Source of the DNA: Trichostrongylus colubriformis
Lineage: Eukaryota > Nematoda > Chromadorea > Rhabditida > Trichostrongylidae
Direction: 5' to 3'
Length of the DNA stretch: 64,000 nt
Assembly (NCBI GenBank): GCA_963978905.1
Contig: OZ022259.1
Span: forward strand, 30,605,994 to 30,669,993
Of this stretch, positions 11,797-22,825 are shown in pieces. Made by a program: the position numbers and the translations under genes. How positions within the stretch are numbered: the stretch's first letter is position 1; each line of letters starts with the position of its first letter. A model generated the notes under the pieces. It did no database searches. It was given only the letters and a program-made list of their open reading frames with translations, and was not told the DNA's origin.

Positions 11797-11973
11797 GTTA
11801 CTACAAGGATGCTAAGTTATGGGCAAAAGCTTCGGTGTCGGACGCTGAGTTAAGGTAAAAGGGGTGTCGGTAGTGTAATGGATTAGCACATATCTCCGGA
11901 AAGGATGAAGTGCGGGTTCGAGTCCCGTCCGACACCGAAGCTTTTGCCCATAACTCAGCATCTTTGTAGTTAC
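11797..11973. mobile_element. Fold-back element with 46-bp inverted arms enclosing a tRNA-like sequence
   Basis: The left arm 11797-11842 and right arm 11928-11973 are near-perfect reverse complements (46 nt with about three mismatches; core ATGGGCAAAAGCTTCGGTGT). The right arm begins inside the T-arm/acceptor end of the tRNA-like sequence. The left arm therefore contains a second copy of the tRNA's 3' acceptor strand complement. The element directly adjoins a minus-strand copy of the 280 bp repeat family. Confidence 0.75.
11864..11936 (+). tRNA. tRNA-like sequence (possible pseudo-tRNA, apparent anticodon GGA)
   Basis: It can be folded as a cloverleaf. The acceptor stem is GTGTCGG with CCGACAC (7 perfect pairs). 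Positions 8-9 are TA. The D-stem is GTGT/GCAC with a GG in the loop. The T-arm is GCGGG-TTCGAGT-CCCGT. The anticodon stem TATCT/GGATG has two wobble pairs, and the loop CCGGAAA has C at position 33 instead of T. The variable loop is only 4 nt, unlike a true Ser tRNA (type II), although the apparent anticodon GGA would read Ser codons. A-box and B-box promoters are intact. It may be a transcribed tRNA-derived element head rather than a working tRNA. Confidence 0.55.
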
Positions 11974-12216
11974 AAAATTTTCCTTTATTCTAAAGCAGAA
12001 ATAGAGAAACTGGAAGAAGAGCAGCTCGTTCAAATTTCCGCCACGACATCTGAATAGCCGTCAGTGGTCAGGGCGCAATTCAAGTTTTCGAGCCTAAGTT
12101 GAAGTTTCTCGCTCTGAGTGCCGCTTTTTTGCTCCTCAGCTCTCTAGGGTCCGAACCCACCCGGACGTCGCACTCCGTCGTCCGCCACTTTGGCGAGTTC
12201 TATCTCAATTGGATTT
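11974..12216 (-). repeat. Dispersed repeat family (280 bp type), copy 2
   Basis: The reverse complement aligns in order with 5186-5455: a CAATTGAGATAGA end, GAGCGAGAA, GCTCTTCTTCCAGTTT and a GGAAAATTTT end. It directly abuts the tRNA-bearing fold-back element, which may have inserted at its end. Confidence 0.6.
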
Positions 12217-13844
12217 TTGTTCATAGTAGGATGGTGGATCTGGTGCAATACGAATAACATCGGCTGATAGCAGGTTTATCAAGTGCCAATCATGAATAGG
12301 TGTTTTTCGACCCCAGTCGCAACGGCCGTTCTGCAGTTGGGGTCAGCCGCCCTTCCTCCAGTCCTCGTCCACCGTCAATTGCCACTCTCCAGCTCCACAC
12401 CTCTTGCGCGCTCAAAGCAAAACATCATTCTCCATCCGCGAACGTTCACTACAGTACCCCAAGAACAGCTCAAGTCCTCTTGAGCTTACAACTTCCATGC
12501 GCGTGAATATTTCCATGTGGCCCTTAGGAAGCAGACAGAACATTGATATGTGGATAACAGAAGAACGTGGATTTCCTCTAACGATTCTCTTAAGGTTTGA
12601 TCATGGGTAAGATATAAATTCTAGTGGACCTTGACTGAATTCCATGTGCGTATACCGAGACTATAATGTTACCTACTTCTAATATCTTGAATAAGACTTC
12701 GATCGCGGAAGATGTAAGGCACTGCGCGCGGAGGGTCAGGTGATGATGAGAATTATGCGTTCCTTTTTGCCAAGTCCCTTCCAGCCGTCGCTCCACACGA
12801 CTTTGTGGGTGCCACATATTTGAGGTTTGTTGATCCTCGGTTAAAAAAATCGCAAAAAACTTCCGAAAATTTCTTTCCCATTCTTTATTGCCATTGCTCT
12901 TCCAAATGTGTTCACCACACTCTTCCAGTGATTTCAAATGGTGGGTATTCCTTCCAAAGGCAACCATCCTACCCAACTCCGCGATCACAGTCGAATATTC
13001 ATGGCAGCCAGTTGCATAATGCTATCAAATCCCTCCGTCAGATTAAACTCATCTCAACATGATCCGGCTTGGGCAGCTTTGCTCGTCACAGGCCTGCTAT
13101 TCTGCCAAGGTTTTTCCGTTTCCCCCACTTTTCATGTAACAACGATCACTCGAAATCTGCATACAAATCAGGTTTTGACCTAAATGTTTTCGGAAAAAAG
13201 CCCTAAATTGCACTCCACAGCTCGAGTGCATTAGAGCAGATGCCTGGCTGCATTTCCAGAATGATGGTACTATTTATGTATTGCAGCTTAAATCTTAAAG
13301 CTCTGCACCTGTGTCAAGCTGAGAAAATAAACTGTATCTTACTGTTTGGGTAACATGGGTGTGTGTCGTTCTCATCGCAAATATGACGAGATTAACGTGC
13401 GGAGAAACGATGAGTATTCCCAAAAGTCCTGATATCGTCATTTCTTGGTGTTGAATATCGTTTTCCCTTTTTCTATTATACTCACCATTAGAAACTTTTG
13501 ACACGTTTCCAATCTCATTTCGCGTCTACTAAATATTAAATGTATTTTTCAAATGCACGACCCTGCGGAATACCAGTTTAGGTGAACTTTTACGAGAATG
13601 AAGTCTCCATTTTGTTCGCTGTTCTTGTCTTACATAACCATGAGCGAACAACAAGAGGAGGAAGGTGTCTTGGTTTTTAACGAAATTATACAACCTTTAG
13701 GTAAATTTGGAAACGGCCGCCCCTCCCCCCCCCCTCTTTTCGCATGTTATGCTTGGTGCGAGGTACCACATATGCTCACGATAGACGCCCATGACCCGCT
13801 CGAAATTTGTTTCATTTCCCAGCTCCCGGGTGCAAAAAAGATTT
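12217..13844. other. Non-coding stretch, nothing firm
   Basis: The longest frame (minus, 12988-12590) has no recognisable domain and no supported splice sites. I see no repeat pair except the beginning of MITE-like sequence near 13850. Confidence 0.4.
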
Positions 13845-14060
13845 TAGGTGCTATCACAATGAGGGGGGACATCTTATAAAAAGTTTCATACAAAAACGCT
13901 TTAAAAGATCTGTGAAAGGACAATTCTCACACTCAAGTGAATATGTTTTGCCCAAGCGTTAGTGGAGGAAGAAAAGGATTTCCTTTCCCTCTAGGCTCAG
14001 GTGAAAATGGCGTCCATAGTGGGATGCCGTCTTCATTGCGATAGCATCACATTTTACTCC
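13845..14060. repeat. MITE-like fragment related to 56879-57240
   Basis: The segment from GTGCTATCACAATGAGG through TTTCCCTCTAGGCTCAGGTG to CATAGTGGGATGCCG and TTCATTGCGATAGC shares ordered motifs with the inverted arms at 56879-56970 and 57132-57240. A poly-G tract follows at about 14211. Confidence 0.45.
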
Positions 14061-14899
14061 CTCAAGAATAACGTAGTGAGTAATGGAAATTTCATTTTCT
14101 ACCGAATTGTCCCTAATTCAAAAATGATGTTGTGGGTGCAGGTGTCACTTGAAGGCGCATTTCCATTTGACCAGAATGGAGCCATTTTCTGAATCCTTGA
14201 GCACATTGGAAGGGGGGGGGGGGTGATTATTGGGCCGTCCCGTCTCCCTGCGCTCTGGAGATGTGGCGGCAACCTTGTCCAACGACTTTCCACCAATGAC
14301 GCATACCGGGGAAAACTTTCCCTTTAGAAAAGTATGATGTGCTTTTAAGCCGAATGAAGGAAATTTTTGAGGCTATTCAGTTTACTTTTCTTCCAAATTG
14401 ACAATTTTTTCCTAGTTACGTCGAGAGATACACATAAACAAGGGAAACACATAAATCAGACAATATTTGGCAAATGAGAAAGAATAGGAAAAAGAAAATG
14501 AAAGAAAAAGAAAGTAGGAAAAATCTTGTAGCAGTCTATCTATTTTAAAAGGATGGGCGATTTGGCCGAGGCGAGCATTCATCCACAAATTATCCTCAGA
14601 GTATGCTATGCAAGCGGTAATAGTACTTGTCTCTGTACCTCTTCGACACTGAAAAAAATATATCAAATTGAGGATTGTTGATTGGAATTGCATCCCTTTG
14701 ACCTGGAAATAAAAAGTGGCACATAACAATAGAAGTTTTTTCGAGAAGTCTCAAAATCCCCGAATCATAATCAAAATATCTCGAAAAGATCCGAGAGAAC
14801 CCTTCTTTTTTCTCTGCACTACCACGTTATTCTTATTGCTGTCATTTTTTGTGTGATTTTATAGATGAGCGAGAGCGTCATTTGACGACGTTCACTCAA

Positions 14900-15096
14900 A
14901 GACACCAGGGGGGGGGGGGTAATTTTGGCTCACTGTAGAACAGACGTAGTGTGGACGAGTTTGAGCGGCCGCCATTGCACAAACTCGCCAATTTGACGCC
15001 TTGGCATGGTGCCAAAAGAAGATGGTTCTGTTATAGATTTGTTTTTTCCTTCTAGTTTTTACTTTGTTCTTTCTTATATTGTTTCTAGATGTACTT
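14900..15096. repeat. Dispersed repeat, inverted partner at 21926-22125
   Basis: About 190 bp (GTAGAACAGACGTAGTGTGG, CAAACTCGCCAATTTGACGC, TTGTTTCTAGATGTACTTA) reappear as the reverse complement at 21926-22125 with good identity. The run of G at about 14909-14919 replaces a normal CGTAAGGGA segment of the other copy. Confidence 0.65.
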
Positions 15097-15099
15097 ACG

Positions 15100-15339
15100 G
15101 GTCAAATAAAGTCGGGGAGGGGGGGGGGGGGGGGAAGACGCAGAATTTTCACCCCGTCAAAGCTTCTTTCCCTTCCTAGGGTTAGGCTGAAGCAGATGAG
15201 ACCTATGCTTTGACAGATGCTTCTTAATGTGGGAGGAGGGGATTTCAATTTTAGCCTAAGCCTAGTAAGGGAAAGAAGCTTCGACGTCGACGCGAAATTG
15301 CGGGCCCCCCCCCCCCCCCCACCCGACTTTATTTGATCC
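15100..15339. mobile_element. Palindromic MITE flanked by long G and C runs
   Basis: The ends GGTCAAATAAAGTCGGG (15100) and CCCGACTTTATTTGATCC (to 15339) are inverted. Inside each end is a homopolymer of more than 15 G or C. Then come inverted AAGCTTCTTTCCCTTCCTAG / CTAGTAAGGGAAAGAAGCTT and GGTTAGGCT / AGCCTAAGCC arms. A diverged half copy lies at 56173-56252 inside an intron of the JADE-like gene. Confidence 0.7.
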
Positions 15340-17662
15340 TTCTGAGATTTTCAGGTATAGAAATGCACAATTAAGAAGATCCATAAGTAAACAAGTAAAA
15401 TATGTCACCAGAAAACAGTCTAAAGAGGAAATAGTGCAAAAATAAGGTTACATCAGCCCGAAGACAAGCTAAAATGAACGAAGCGTGGCTCGGCCATGGA
15501 AGCTTGCAGTTCGGACGGAAGCGCGTCCGGGGGGCAAATAGCGCCCTTGCCCCTGGCGCGTTTTTCAACGCCGGTTTCGTTACACATTGTATCTACCGAA
15601 CCCATATGTTTGTTTTCAGACGCCATTGTTTTTGTAAACGTTATTCCGCCTTTGCCCCCCTCCCGGTGCCTTTAAATTCCTTTGCGCGGGAAACCAGGTT
15701 TTCGAACCTATCAGACGTCCGGTATAGGTCAGACCCGGGAAAACCTTCCTCCACCACATGTTGTTCTTTTTCCAAAGGATTCAGGGAAATTGTTTGGATC
15801 TCAGAAATTGGATAGCCCGCTCCCTATGTGATGTTACCATCACTATAAAGAGGGCGACATGTTCGCCTTTGGGTGAAGTACCGCGCCTAATCGCAGTCGC
15901 TCATCTTCCTATTACATGTATGCCTATTATCTTTGATTTGAACGGCAGATAAGGGTCATTCGATTTGTCACTTTTTGAGGGGCCTATTTCGTAGGAGGAA
16001 GCGTTTCCATCTCTCTACCCCGTCTGCTATCGCAACTATAGTGCCCGAGAGCTGACTAGTCGTTGACGGTGCGACGGGTTGAGTGTGAGTTATGATTCAG
16101 CTTCCCCCCAGTCGGGGCATTGTTTGCATTGTAGTTAAGAATACCGAATCAGCATCGATAATAATGGCGTCCAGACATCGATTCGTTCCCAGCGCCTTCA
16201 GCGCAACGCCTAACTAAAGTTGGCATCTATTGTCACGAGCCACCTACAGTCATGCAGAAAGACTGAGTAAGAATGTCAACTACTGTGCTTATGGTATAGT
16301 AGCCTACTGATAAGGAAATATAACATTAATTATCCACAGAATGAAAGATTCCTGCAATATTTATTTATTTACTTGGTTGCATGGCACGGTGCACAAGAAC
16401 ATATGGTTGTTACACAGTGGAAGAACAAAACATGTAGGTTCCACTGAAAAGAGGTGTATTAAATGAGAAGGATTCTCCCGATTTTCCAAAACAGTAGTTG
16501 GCGTACTCAGTAGTAGTTGGTTGATCTGAATATGTATTGAAGAAAGTGAGACATTCTGACGAGAATCCAGGGATCCTCACCAAGGCGGTAAGGATAGTTT
16601 CCCGGTGGCATAGCAAGTCGGTATAGTAAAAATAAACCGGAACGGCTCTTAAATAGAGTCTTTCGATAGGATTCAGTTCATACCAGTTTAGGATTGAGAA
16701 AGGTGCTGGGCGCCAAAAGCTCACCTACAAAGCTCAAAGTTTCATTTGCAACGATTTTTTGCAGCCGATTTTGTGATAGCCTTTTTGAGTCTTTTGAAAT
16801 GAATTTTGCTAGTCTCACGTTGTTCAATTCATATTTAGACCAACATGAGGCTTCGGGACAAGACGCTAAGATAGTTAGTTGACATCAATTCGGAATAATG
16901 TTGATGTCATTGTTCATTTGAAACAACTGAATTAGCAATATGATAATATCGCAGCAGTTATATCCAGAATTCATCAAGATTGGATGGCTGGAAGGTTTCA
17001 CGGGAATTATGGTTATTGTAGATGGTGAATTTTGTGCTACTGCTTTTTCTTCAGACGTTTTCCTCTTTCGGGGATGTAGTGTTGTACCCGGGCTGAGCGA
17101 TTTCCACAAAGAAATGCCTGCTATATTTGTGAAGGAGAACGTGCACGATGGCACCACAGTAGTCCCATTTGATCCGACGACTCACCAAGCGATTAAAGGC
17201 ATCTTTGCCTCGACCTGTTCTGCTTACGTTGATTGCTCCTGAATTCTGACCGTATCACATTGTCCAAATGAGGTCGGAAGTATTTGGAGGTCGAGACTGG
17301 CAACGATGCACTGAACCTGTCTGGCGCTTCCCTACTCCTTTAAGGCTGTGACAGTTGTGACTCAGTGTCCGATACTGTCCATCGTAGCTGTGCCTATCGT
17401 AAAGTGTGGTTGGCTAACCGCCGTCAAACTTGTCTAAGTGACGTGGACATTGCAGTCTTCTGAACTGTTTTGTCCTGACTCGATCTATCCGTTTGAAAAA
17501 TGTGGCGGAAGGCGGAGTGAATTTGCCAGCTATTGGTCGCAGCTAGTGCTTCATCCTGCACATTGTTTTCAGTCATTCAAAAAAATTCTCACGCACGGCG
17601 CGAACGTTGCACGAGAATTCCTGACGGTACTGTAAAAGACGCTGTTGTGGCATTCATTGAAG
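15340..17662. other. Long stretch without a supportable gene
   Basis: Open frames at 15474-15815 (+), 16410-16724 (-) and 16940-17242 (+) have no recognisable motifs and no exon chain. The last is the most protein-like in composition, but with no family assignment it is left uncalled. Confidence 0.4.
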
Positions 17663-19537
17663 TATTGGGTTGGGGAATAAGTCCCCGCCGTTTTTTTCAA
17701 CCCCATTTTTCACATTGTTTCCTTCATCTTTCGACAAAGCTTATACATGTTATCGATAGAGCTTTTCTTGCTCTACAAAATGCTACTATCTGTTTTTTGA
17801 TTTCTTCGACTACCTAATATTTATGAGGTTTGGAAATGAAGTGAGCTGAAGGCAAAAAATTGGCACATGCGCACCTCATTTTTCTCGCCTGCCATCGAAA
17901 TCAAAAAATGTGTGGGCATATGTTTTCGATAGAGCTTTTTCAGCTCTACAAAATGGTACCACTCTTTATTCAAATCGCTCAAGTTTTTGCTCTTTTTAGG
18001 ACTTACAAATGCAGTACTCGCAAAAGGGTGCTTTTTCGTTATCTCCTTTTCCTCGCCTACCATCGAGATTGGAGAGGGTGTGCATATATGCATTCGATAG
18101 AGCTCTCTTTGCTCTACAAGATGATACATTTCTTCTTTTGTATCCTCTCATATTTTAGCATGTGGGCGTAAGTCTCTACGTGTTTTTCAATTCCAAATTG
18201 CGTAATGAGAATAAATTTTTTTGGCAGATTGTTTTGTATCGTTCGATAGAGCTCTTTTCGCTCTACAAGATAGTAATTACGGTTTTTGTTCATACTGTTT
18301 TTTGACATTTTTTAGATTATTTAAAAGTCGACGAAATCAAGCATTTTCGACACCATGCGACAAAATTGCTCGATTTCGTCGACTTTTAAATGATNNNNNN
18401 NNNNNNNNNNNNNNNNNNNNNNNNNNNNNNNNNNNNNNNNNNNNNNNNNNNNNNNNNNNNNNNNNNNNNNNNNNNNNNNNNNNNNNNNNNNNNNNNNNNN
18501 NNNNNNNNNNNNNNNNNNNNNNNNNNNNNNNNNNNNNNNNNNNNNNNNNNNNNNNNNNNNNNNNNNNNNNNNNNNNNNNNNNNNNNNNNNNNNNTCTCTT
18601 TGCTCTACAAGATGATACCTTTCTTCTTTTGTATCCTCTCATATTTTAGCATGTGGGCGTAAGTCTCTACGTGTTTTTCAATTCCAAATTGCGTAATGAG
18701 AATAAATTTTTTTGGCAGATTGTTTTGTATCGTTCGATAGAGCTCTTTTCGCTCTACAAGATAGTAATTACGGTTTTTGTTCATACTGTTTTTTGACATT
18801 TTTTAGATTATTTAAAAGTCGACGAAATCAAGCATTTTCGACACCATGCGACAAAATTGCTCGATTTCGTCGACTTTTAAATGATCTAAAAAATGTCAAA
18901 AAACGGTATGAACAAAAACCGTAATTACTATCTTGTAGAGCGAAAAGAGCTCTATCGAACGATACAAAACAATCTGCCAAAAAAATTTATTCTCATTACG
19001 CAATTTGGAATTGAAAAACACGTAGAGACTTACGCCCACATGCTAAAATATGAGAGGATACAAAAGAAGAAATGTATCATCTTGTAGAGCAAAGAGAGCT
19101 CTATCGAATGCATATATGCACACCCTCTCCAATCTCGATGGTAGGCGAGGAAAAGGAGATAACGAAAAAGCACCCTTTTGCGAGTACTGCATTTGTAAGT
19201 CCTAAAAAGAGCAAAAACTTGAGCGATTTGAATAAAGAGTGGTGCCATTTTGTAGAGCTGAAAAAGCTCTATGGGATCATATACACATACATTTTTTGAT
19301 CTCGATGGCAGACGAGAAAGATGAGGTGCGCAAGTGCCACTTTTTTGCCTTCAGCTCACTTCATTTCCAAACCTCATAAATATTAGGTAGTCGAAGAAAT
19401 CAAAAAACAGATAGTAGCATTTTGTAGAGCAAGAAAAGCTCTATCGATAACATGTATAAGCTTTGTCGAAAGATGAAGGAAACAATGTGAAAAACGGGGT
19501 TGAAAAAAACGGCGGGGACTTATTCCCCAACCCAATA
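17663..19537. mobile_element. 1.9 kb palindromic element with mariner-type TIRs
   Basis: The ends are TATTGGGTTGGGGAATAAGT (17663) and its reverse complement at 19537, with TA at both borders as expected for a mariner target site. The two arms are almost perfectly complementary over about 700 bp. Each arm contains four reiterated units of about 150-175 bp marked by a CGATAGAGC...GCTCTACAA(A/G)ATG hairpin (near 17753, 17930, 18095 and 18245, mirrored on the right). The dimerised open frames (YHLVEQRELYR-like) are translations of the units and no transposase motif is seen. The palindrome centre is AAAGTCGACGAAAT.../...ATTTCGTCGACTTT. The assembly gap lies in the middle. Confidence 0.8.
18395..18594. 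other. Assembly gap (200 N), probably artefactual
   Basis: The 291 nt before the gap (18104-18394) are repeated after it (18595-18885) with a constant offset of 491 and only one difference noticed (ACATTTC against ACCTTTC). Removing the gap and one duplicate gives a continuous palindrome. The gap therefore looks like a scaffold join between overlapping contig ends at the palindrome centre. Confidence 0.8.
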
Positions 19538-19804
19538 ATTTGCTATATGAGACGCCGAGCAAAGTTTTTGGAAAGTATCACATCTCAATCGATTCCTCCG
19601 AGATCTCTCTATGCCTATACTCGGACCATGTCCTCAAGAAAGTCGATCTGGTATTGCTAACTAGCAGTCACTAAGATACCGCTTGACGAACTTCTTCTAT
19701 AGGTCAGTTCACGGCTCAAAATTTTTTAGTGTTTGGATGAAGGGAATCTTTGACAAAAGTTTCGAGACGACCCCCACGCCAACCCTAGCCTGCCCGCCTT
19801 GGGC

Positions 19805-19990
19805 GGACGTAATGTAGTGACAGTGGCGCATCTCCTACCCATCTGGTCCTTAGATCAAATCCAGGATTAATGACCGTTCAGGACCAGGTCTCCCACTTCT
19901 ATATGATCGGTGCATCGCTGACAGACTAGTCTGCAGGGATGTCGACTAGGTCGCTATACCTTGTAGGGCATTAATTGCATCCCAATGGCA
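19805..19990 (+). mobile_element. tRNA-derived SINE-like element, copy A
   Basis: An A-box-like TAATGTAGTGACAG (about 19810) and a B-box-like TTAGATCAAATCC (19850-19862) are spaced about 40 nt apart, as in tRNA promoters. The A-box core GTAGTGACAG is shared with the minus-strand copy at 34945-35198. The 3' boundary is not visible. Confidence 0.5.
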
Positions 19991-20053
19991 CTACGATCCT
20001 TTCTAGATGTAAAATTGGGTGGCGCATCCAAAAATGCTTCGCTATGGATAGCA

Positions 20054-20485
20054 TTCCTTTAATCGTCCACGGAAAATGAGTTTTTGTGTTACCTATATGT
20101 TTATGTTGTATTTGCCTAATGTGGGCCTCATGCAAAATTTCACGCGAAAAAATGTGAATCTGGCTGAGATACAGAACCACAAAGCGCGTCTAGGTGGGCG
20201 GGGCCTCAGAGTAAAAGCCTCGTCTCGTCGTCCGCCGCCGTTGGGAACGGAGAGTGGGACTGTTTACGTAACCTTCTGTTCCTACAATGCGTCTCCGACC
20301 ACGGCGGACGACGGGACGAGGCTTTTACTCGGAGGCCCCGCCCACCTGGACGCGCTCTGTGGTGCTGTATCTCAGCCAGATTCACATTTTTTTCGCGTAA
20401 AATTTTGCATGAGGCCCACATTAGACAAACACAACATAAACATATGGGTAACACAAAAACTCATTTTCCGTGGACGATTCCTTTA
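20054..20485. mobile_element. Fold-back element (GTCCACGG-ended family), copy 1
   Basis: The arms run from ATCGTCCACGGAAAATGAG (20061) to CTCATTTTCCGTGGACGAT (20480) and are complementary for nearly 190 bp each. They include GCATGAGGCCCACATTAG-type and GAGGCTTTTACTC segments. The centre is a GC-rich CGTCGTCCGCCGCCG / CGGCGGACGACGG hairpin. The open frames on both strands are reflections of the same palindrome and are not called. Confidence 0.75.
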
Positions 20486-21239
20486 AGCTCAAAATTGTCC
20501 TGCAGCTGCACATTTTCTGAAGCATGGGAATCAATCACTTCCACACCACTTTCATCCATACCGAGCACATTCTTCGAGCAGATTAGACTATCGATCGAAT
20601 CTTATGGTGATCCTCGAGGCGTAACTATAGGAGTCGATCGATAGTTCAACAATTTTTCGAATTTCATGGCACGTTGCCCACAACGAGCAGTGCTTATTTG
20701 ATCGGCGGTGAATTTTAATTGGAAATGCTCCGAATGCAGCTATCGTGCAGAGGGTAGCATGAACACTGGGCACATATGCACTGACAACCTGAGCGGTGGT
20801 CATATGAGCAGACTGGGTATGAATAGAGCTGGAATCCGCATAATGGCGGCATAACCCGTTAATAAAAAAAAGTCGATTTGAAACGATTATCCGAATAAGT
20901 GTCAAAACTTGCGTCCTTTGGGAATGAATAGCCGTCAATTGCGTCAGTTCAACCGCGTTTCTACTCAGCTGAGCAGGAATTGTGTCAAGAGTCTTCGCTA
21001 CGTGACCCATGGCTTACTAAATTAATTTTCTCGGTCCATTCAAACCTTACGCTCTTCTGGCGTCAGCTCACAAGTCGCAAAGTCGTCCAGCAGGATGAAC
21101 TTCGTCGTGCACATCTACTGGTTTCCGCAGTTCACTCCATAGGTTTAATCGCATTTAAATGCCACTACGATGCTGAATACAGGTGCTTGGCTCATCCCAA
21201 AATGAGATTGAACAAAACCGAACGCTCTACTCTTTGTTC

Positions 21240-21600
21240 ATTTTAAAAACTTGCAGGAATCGCATCGGAATTGTGAAATATGTGAGGCATTCCTCAAATA
21301 GAGCTGATCTTTCGTCATTTTCTCGGAATTTTAAGCAATTTTTGAAAAATTTCGTCGATTCCATGATCCTTACTTCTCGAATCACTCTACTAAATACAAT
21401 GCATGAATAGAAACGGGCAGAGGGCAAATCATGTTCGCGTTCAATTTGATTTGTTCCTCACTCTGTGTTCCCGGCTACGTGACATCGCCTCTTTACTCCT
21501 AGAACCATCGCGTCCCCGCCCTCTCGGACGCCCCGCCTCCTCTGACGTCCCACCCTTCGGACGTCACTTTGAAGAGCTCTATTTCAGTCGAGTTCTTATT
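21240..21600 (-). repeat. Dispersed repeat family (280 bp type), copy 3
   Basis: Read on the minus strand it shares the CTCGACTGAAATAGAGCTC start, a GC-rich GACGTC section and the AGTAGAGTGATTC end with the copies at 5186, 11974 and 38056. It is more diverged than the others. Confidence 0.45.
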
Positions 21601-21714
21601 TATTTGTGTGACACCTTGTATGTTGTCCGTAGTATGCAAATCATGGTAAACGATCCCTTTAAAGGAACCGGAAGGGGGTCCGAAACAAGAGAAACATACA
21701 AAGAAATGAGCATT

Positions 21715-21845
21715 TCGTAACGAACGCAGAAGGTTAGAAGCGATAATCGGTGAAAAAACCCGAACTCAAAAGTGCATCGCTGCGGTGTGTATTCGCGCCT
21801 CATTCGCATCATCGCACTGGCGTTCCGAGTTGTCCGCTGTAGGAG
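21715..21845. repeat. Inverted partner of 2795-2945
   Basis: Contains TAGAAGCGATAATCGG, CTGCGGTGTGTATTCGC and GTTCCGAGTTGTCCGCTGTA, the reverse complement of the 2.8 kb copy. It lies about 80 bp upstream of the 21926 repeat. Confidence 0.6.
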
Positions 21846-21925
21846 ACGGCCGCGGGCCAACTTTAGTTGTAGCACCTGACTCCCAGCGCAGTGGAGTGGC
21901 CATTCCCAACTACATTAACATTCAT

Positions 21926-22125
21926 GTAAGTACATCTAGAAACAATATAAGAAAGAACAAAGGAGAAGGTAAAAGGAATGAACAACTTTATAATGGAAAC
22001 ATCTTCTCTTGGCGCCATGCCAAGGCGTCAAATTGGCGAGTTTGTGCAATGGCGGTCACTTGAACTCGTCCACACTACGTCTGTTCTACCGTAAGCCAAA
22101 ATTACTCCCTTACGGTGTCTTTAAT
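21926..22125. repeat. Inverted partner of 14900-15096
   Basis: Reads TAAGTACATCTAGAAACAAT through GCCAAGGCGTCAAATTGGCG to CTACGTCTGTTCTAC and GTAAGCCAAAATTAC, the reverse complement of the 14.9 kb copy. Confidence 0.65.
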
Positions 22126-22779
22126 GATTACAATACCACTGTATGTGTACGAAGGTGAGCTTGTCATAGGAAGTATCAGCAGTAATGATTAAAGGCTTAT
22201 GGCTCGTCACGACTTAACAACACTCAGCCTTATCATTGTTGGCAGCGCTTATCACTCTACGATCTCTGAAGAGCGCATGCTATTCGCAAGTTCAGTAGCC
22301 TTTATTCCTTCATCACTGGCGGAGGGAATCATGCGATCATTGGAACTTTATAGGTTTCCTAGCTAGCTAAATTCATATTACTGACAACTTTTATTAGGCA
22401 TAGCGGTGGCACAGCAGGCTGCAAACGGGATAAACGGTTGTGAGGAGGGACCGGTTCTACAGCCGGAATGGCCTTTCGCGCTTTGAGGTCTCGTCACCGT
22501 TTTCCATTCCACGCAAGGACGATTGCGTGACTCACGTTTTTTACATGGTCAAGTCATATCGGCGAATCCTATAGCGATGGCTTGGCTGCGAAATGGTTGA
22601 AATCAAACGTTTAAAACTGGTTGACAGCTGGGAGTTCGAGAAAAGTGCATTTTTCCTCTCTCTCTTTGAAGTTAGCTGTTGTGGCTGAGTAAATATGCCG
22701 TTATTCTCTAAAAACTGGCGTGAAAATAAAACAATATCAGACTAATCACCGTGTGGAGGGCTTATTAGCCGGGGGGGGG

Positions 22780-22824
22780 GGGGTGCTTCACACAAGATAC
22801 CTTGTATCTTGTGTGAAGCACCCC
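22780..22824. repeat. Perfect 20-bp hairpin behind a G-run
   Basis: GGGGTGCTTCACACAAGATA, a 5-nt loop CCTTG, then the exact reverse complement. It is immediately preceded by eight or more further G. It could be the relic of a fold-back element or a replication-generated palindrome. No gene is near enough to call it a terminator. Confidence 0.7.
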
Positions 22825-22825
22825 G

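Noticed and set aside
17821..19299. Repeated open frames with YHLVEQRELYR/YLVERKELYR phrases
   Set aside because: They are translations of the hairpin units of the palindrome, appear on both strands, and show no transposase or other domain.
20076..20486. 136-codon plus and 82-codon minus frames
   Set aside because: The fold-back structure makes both strands encode similar peptides. This explains them without a gene.
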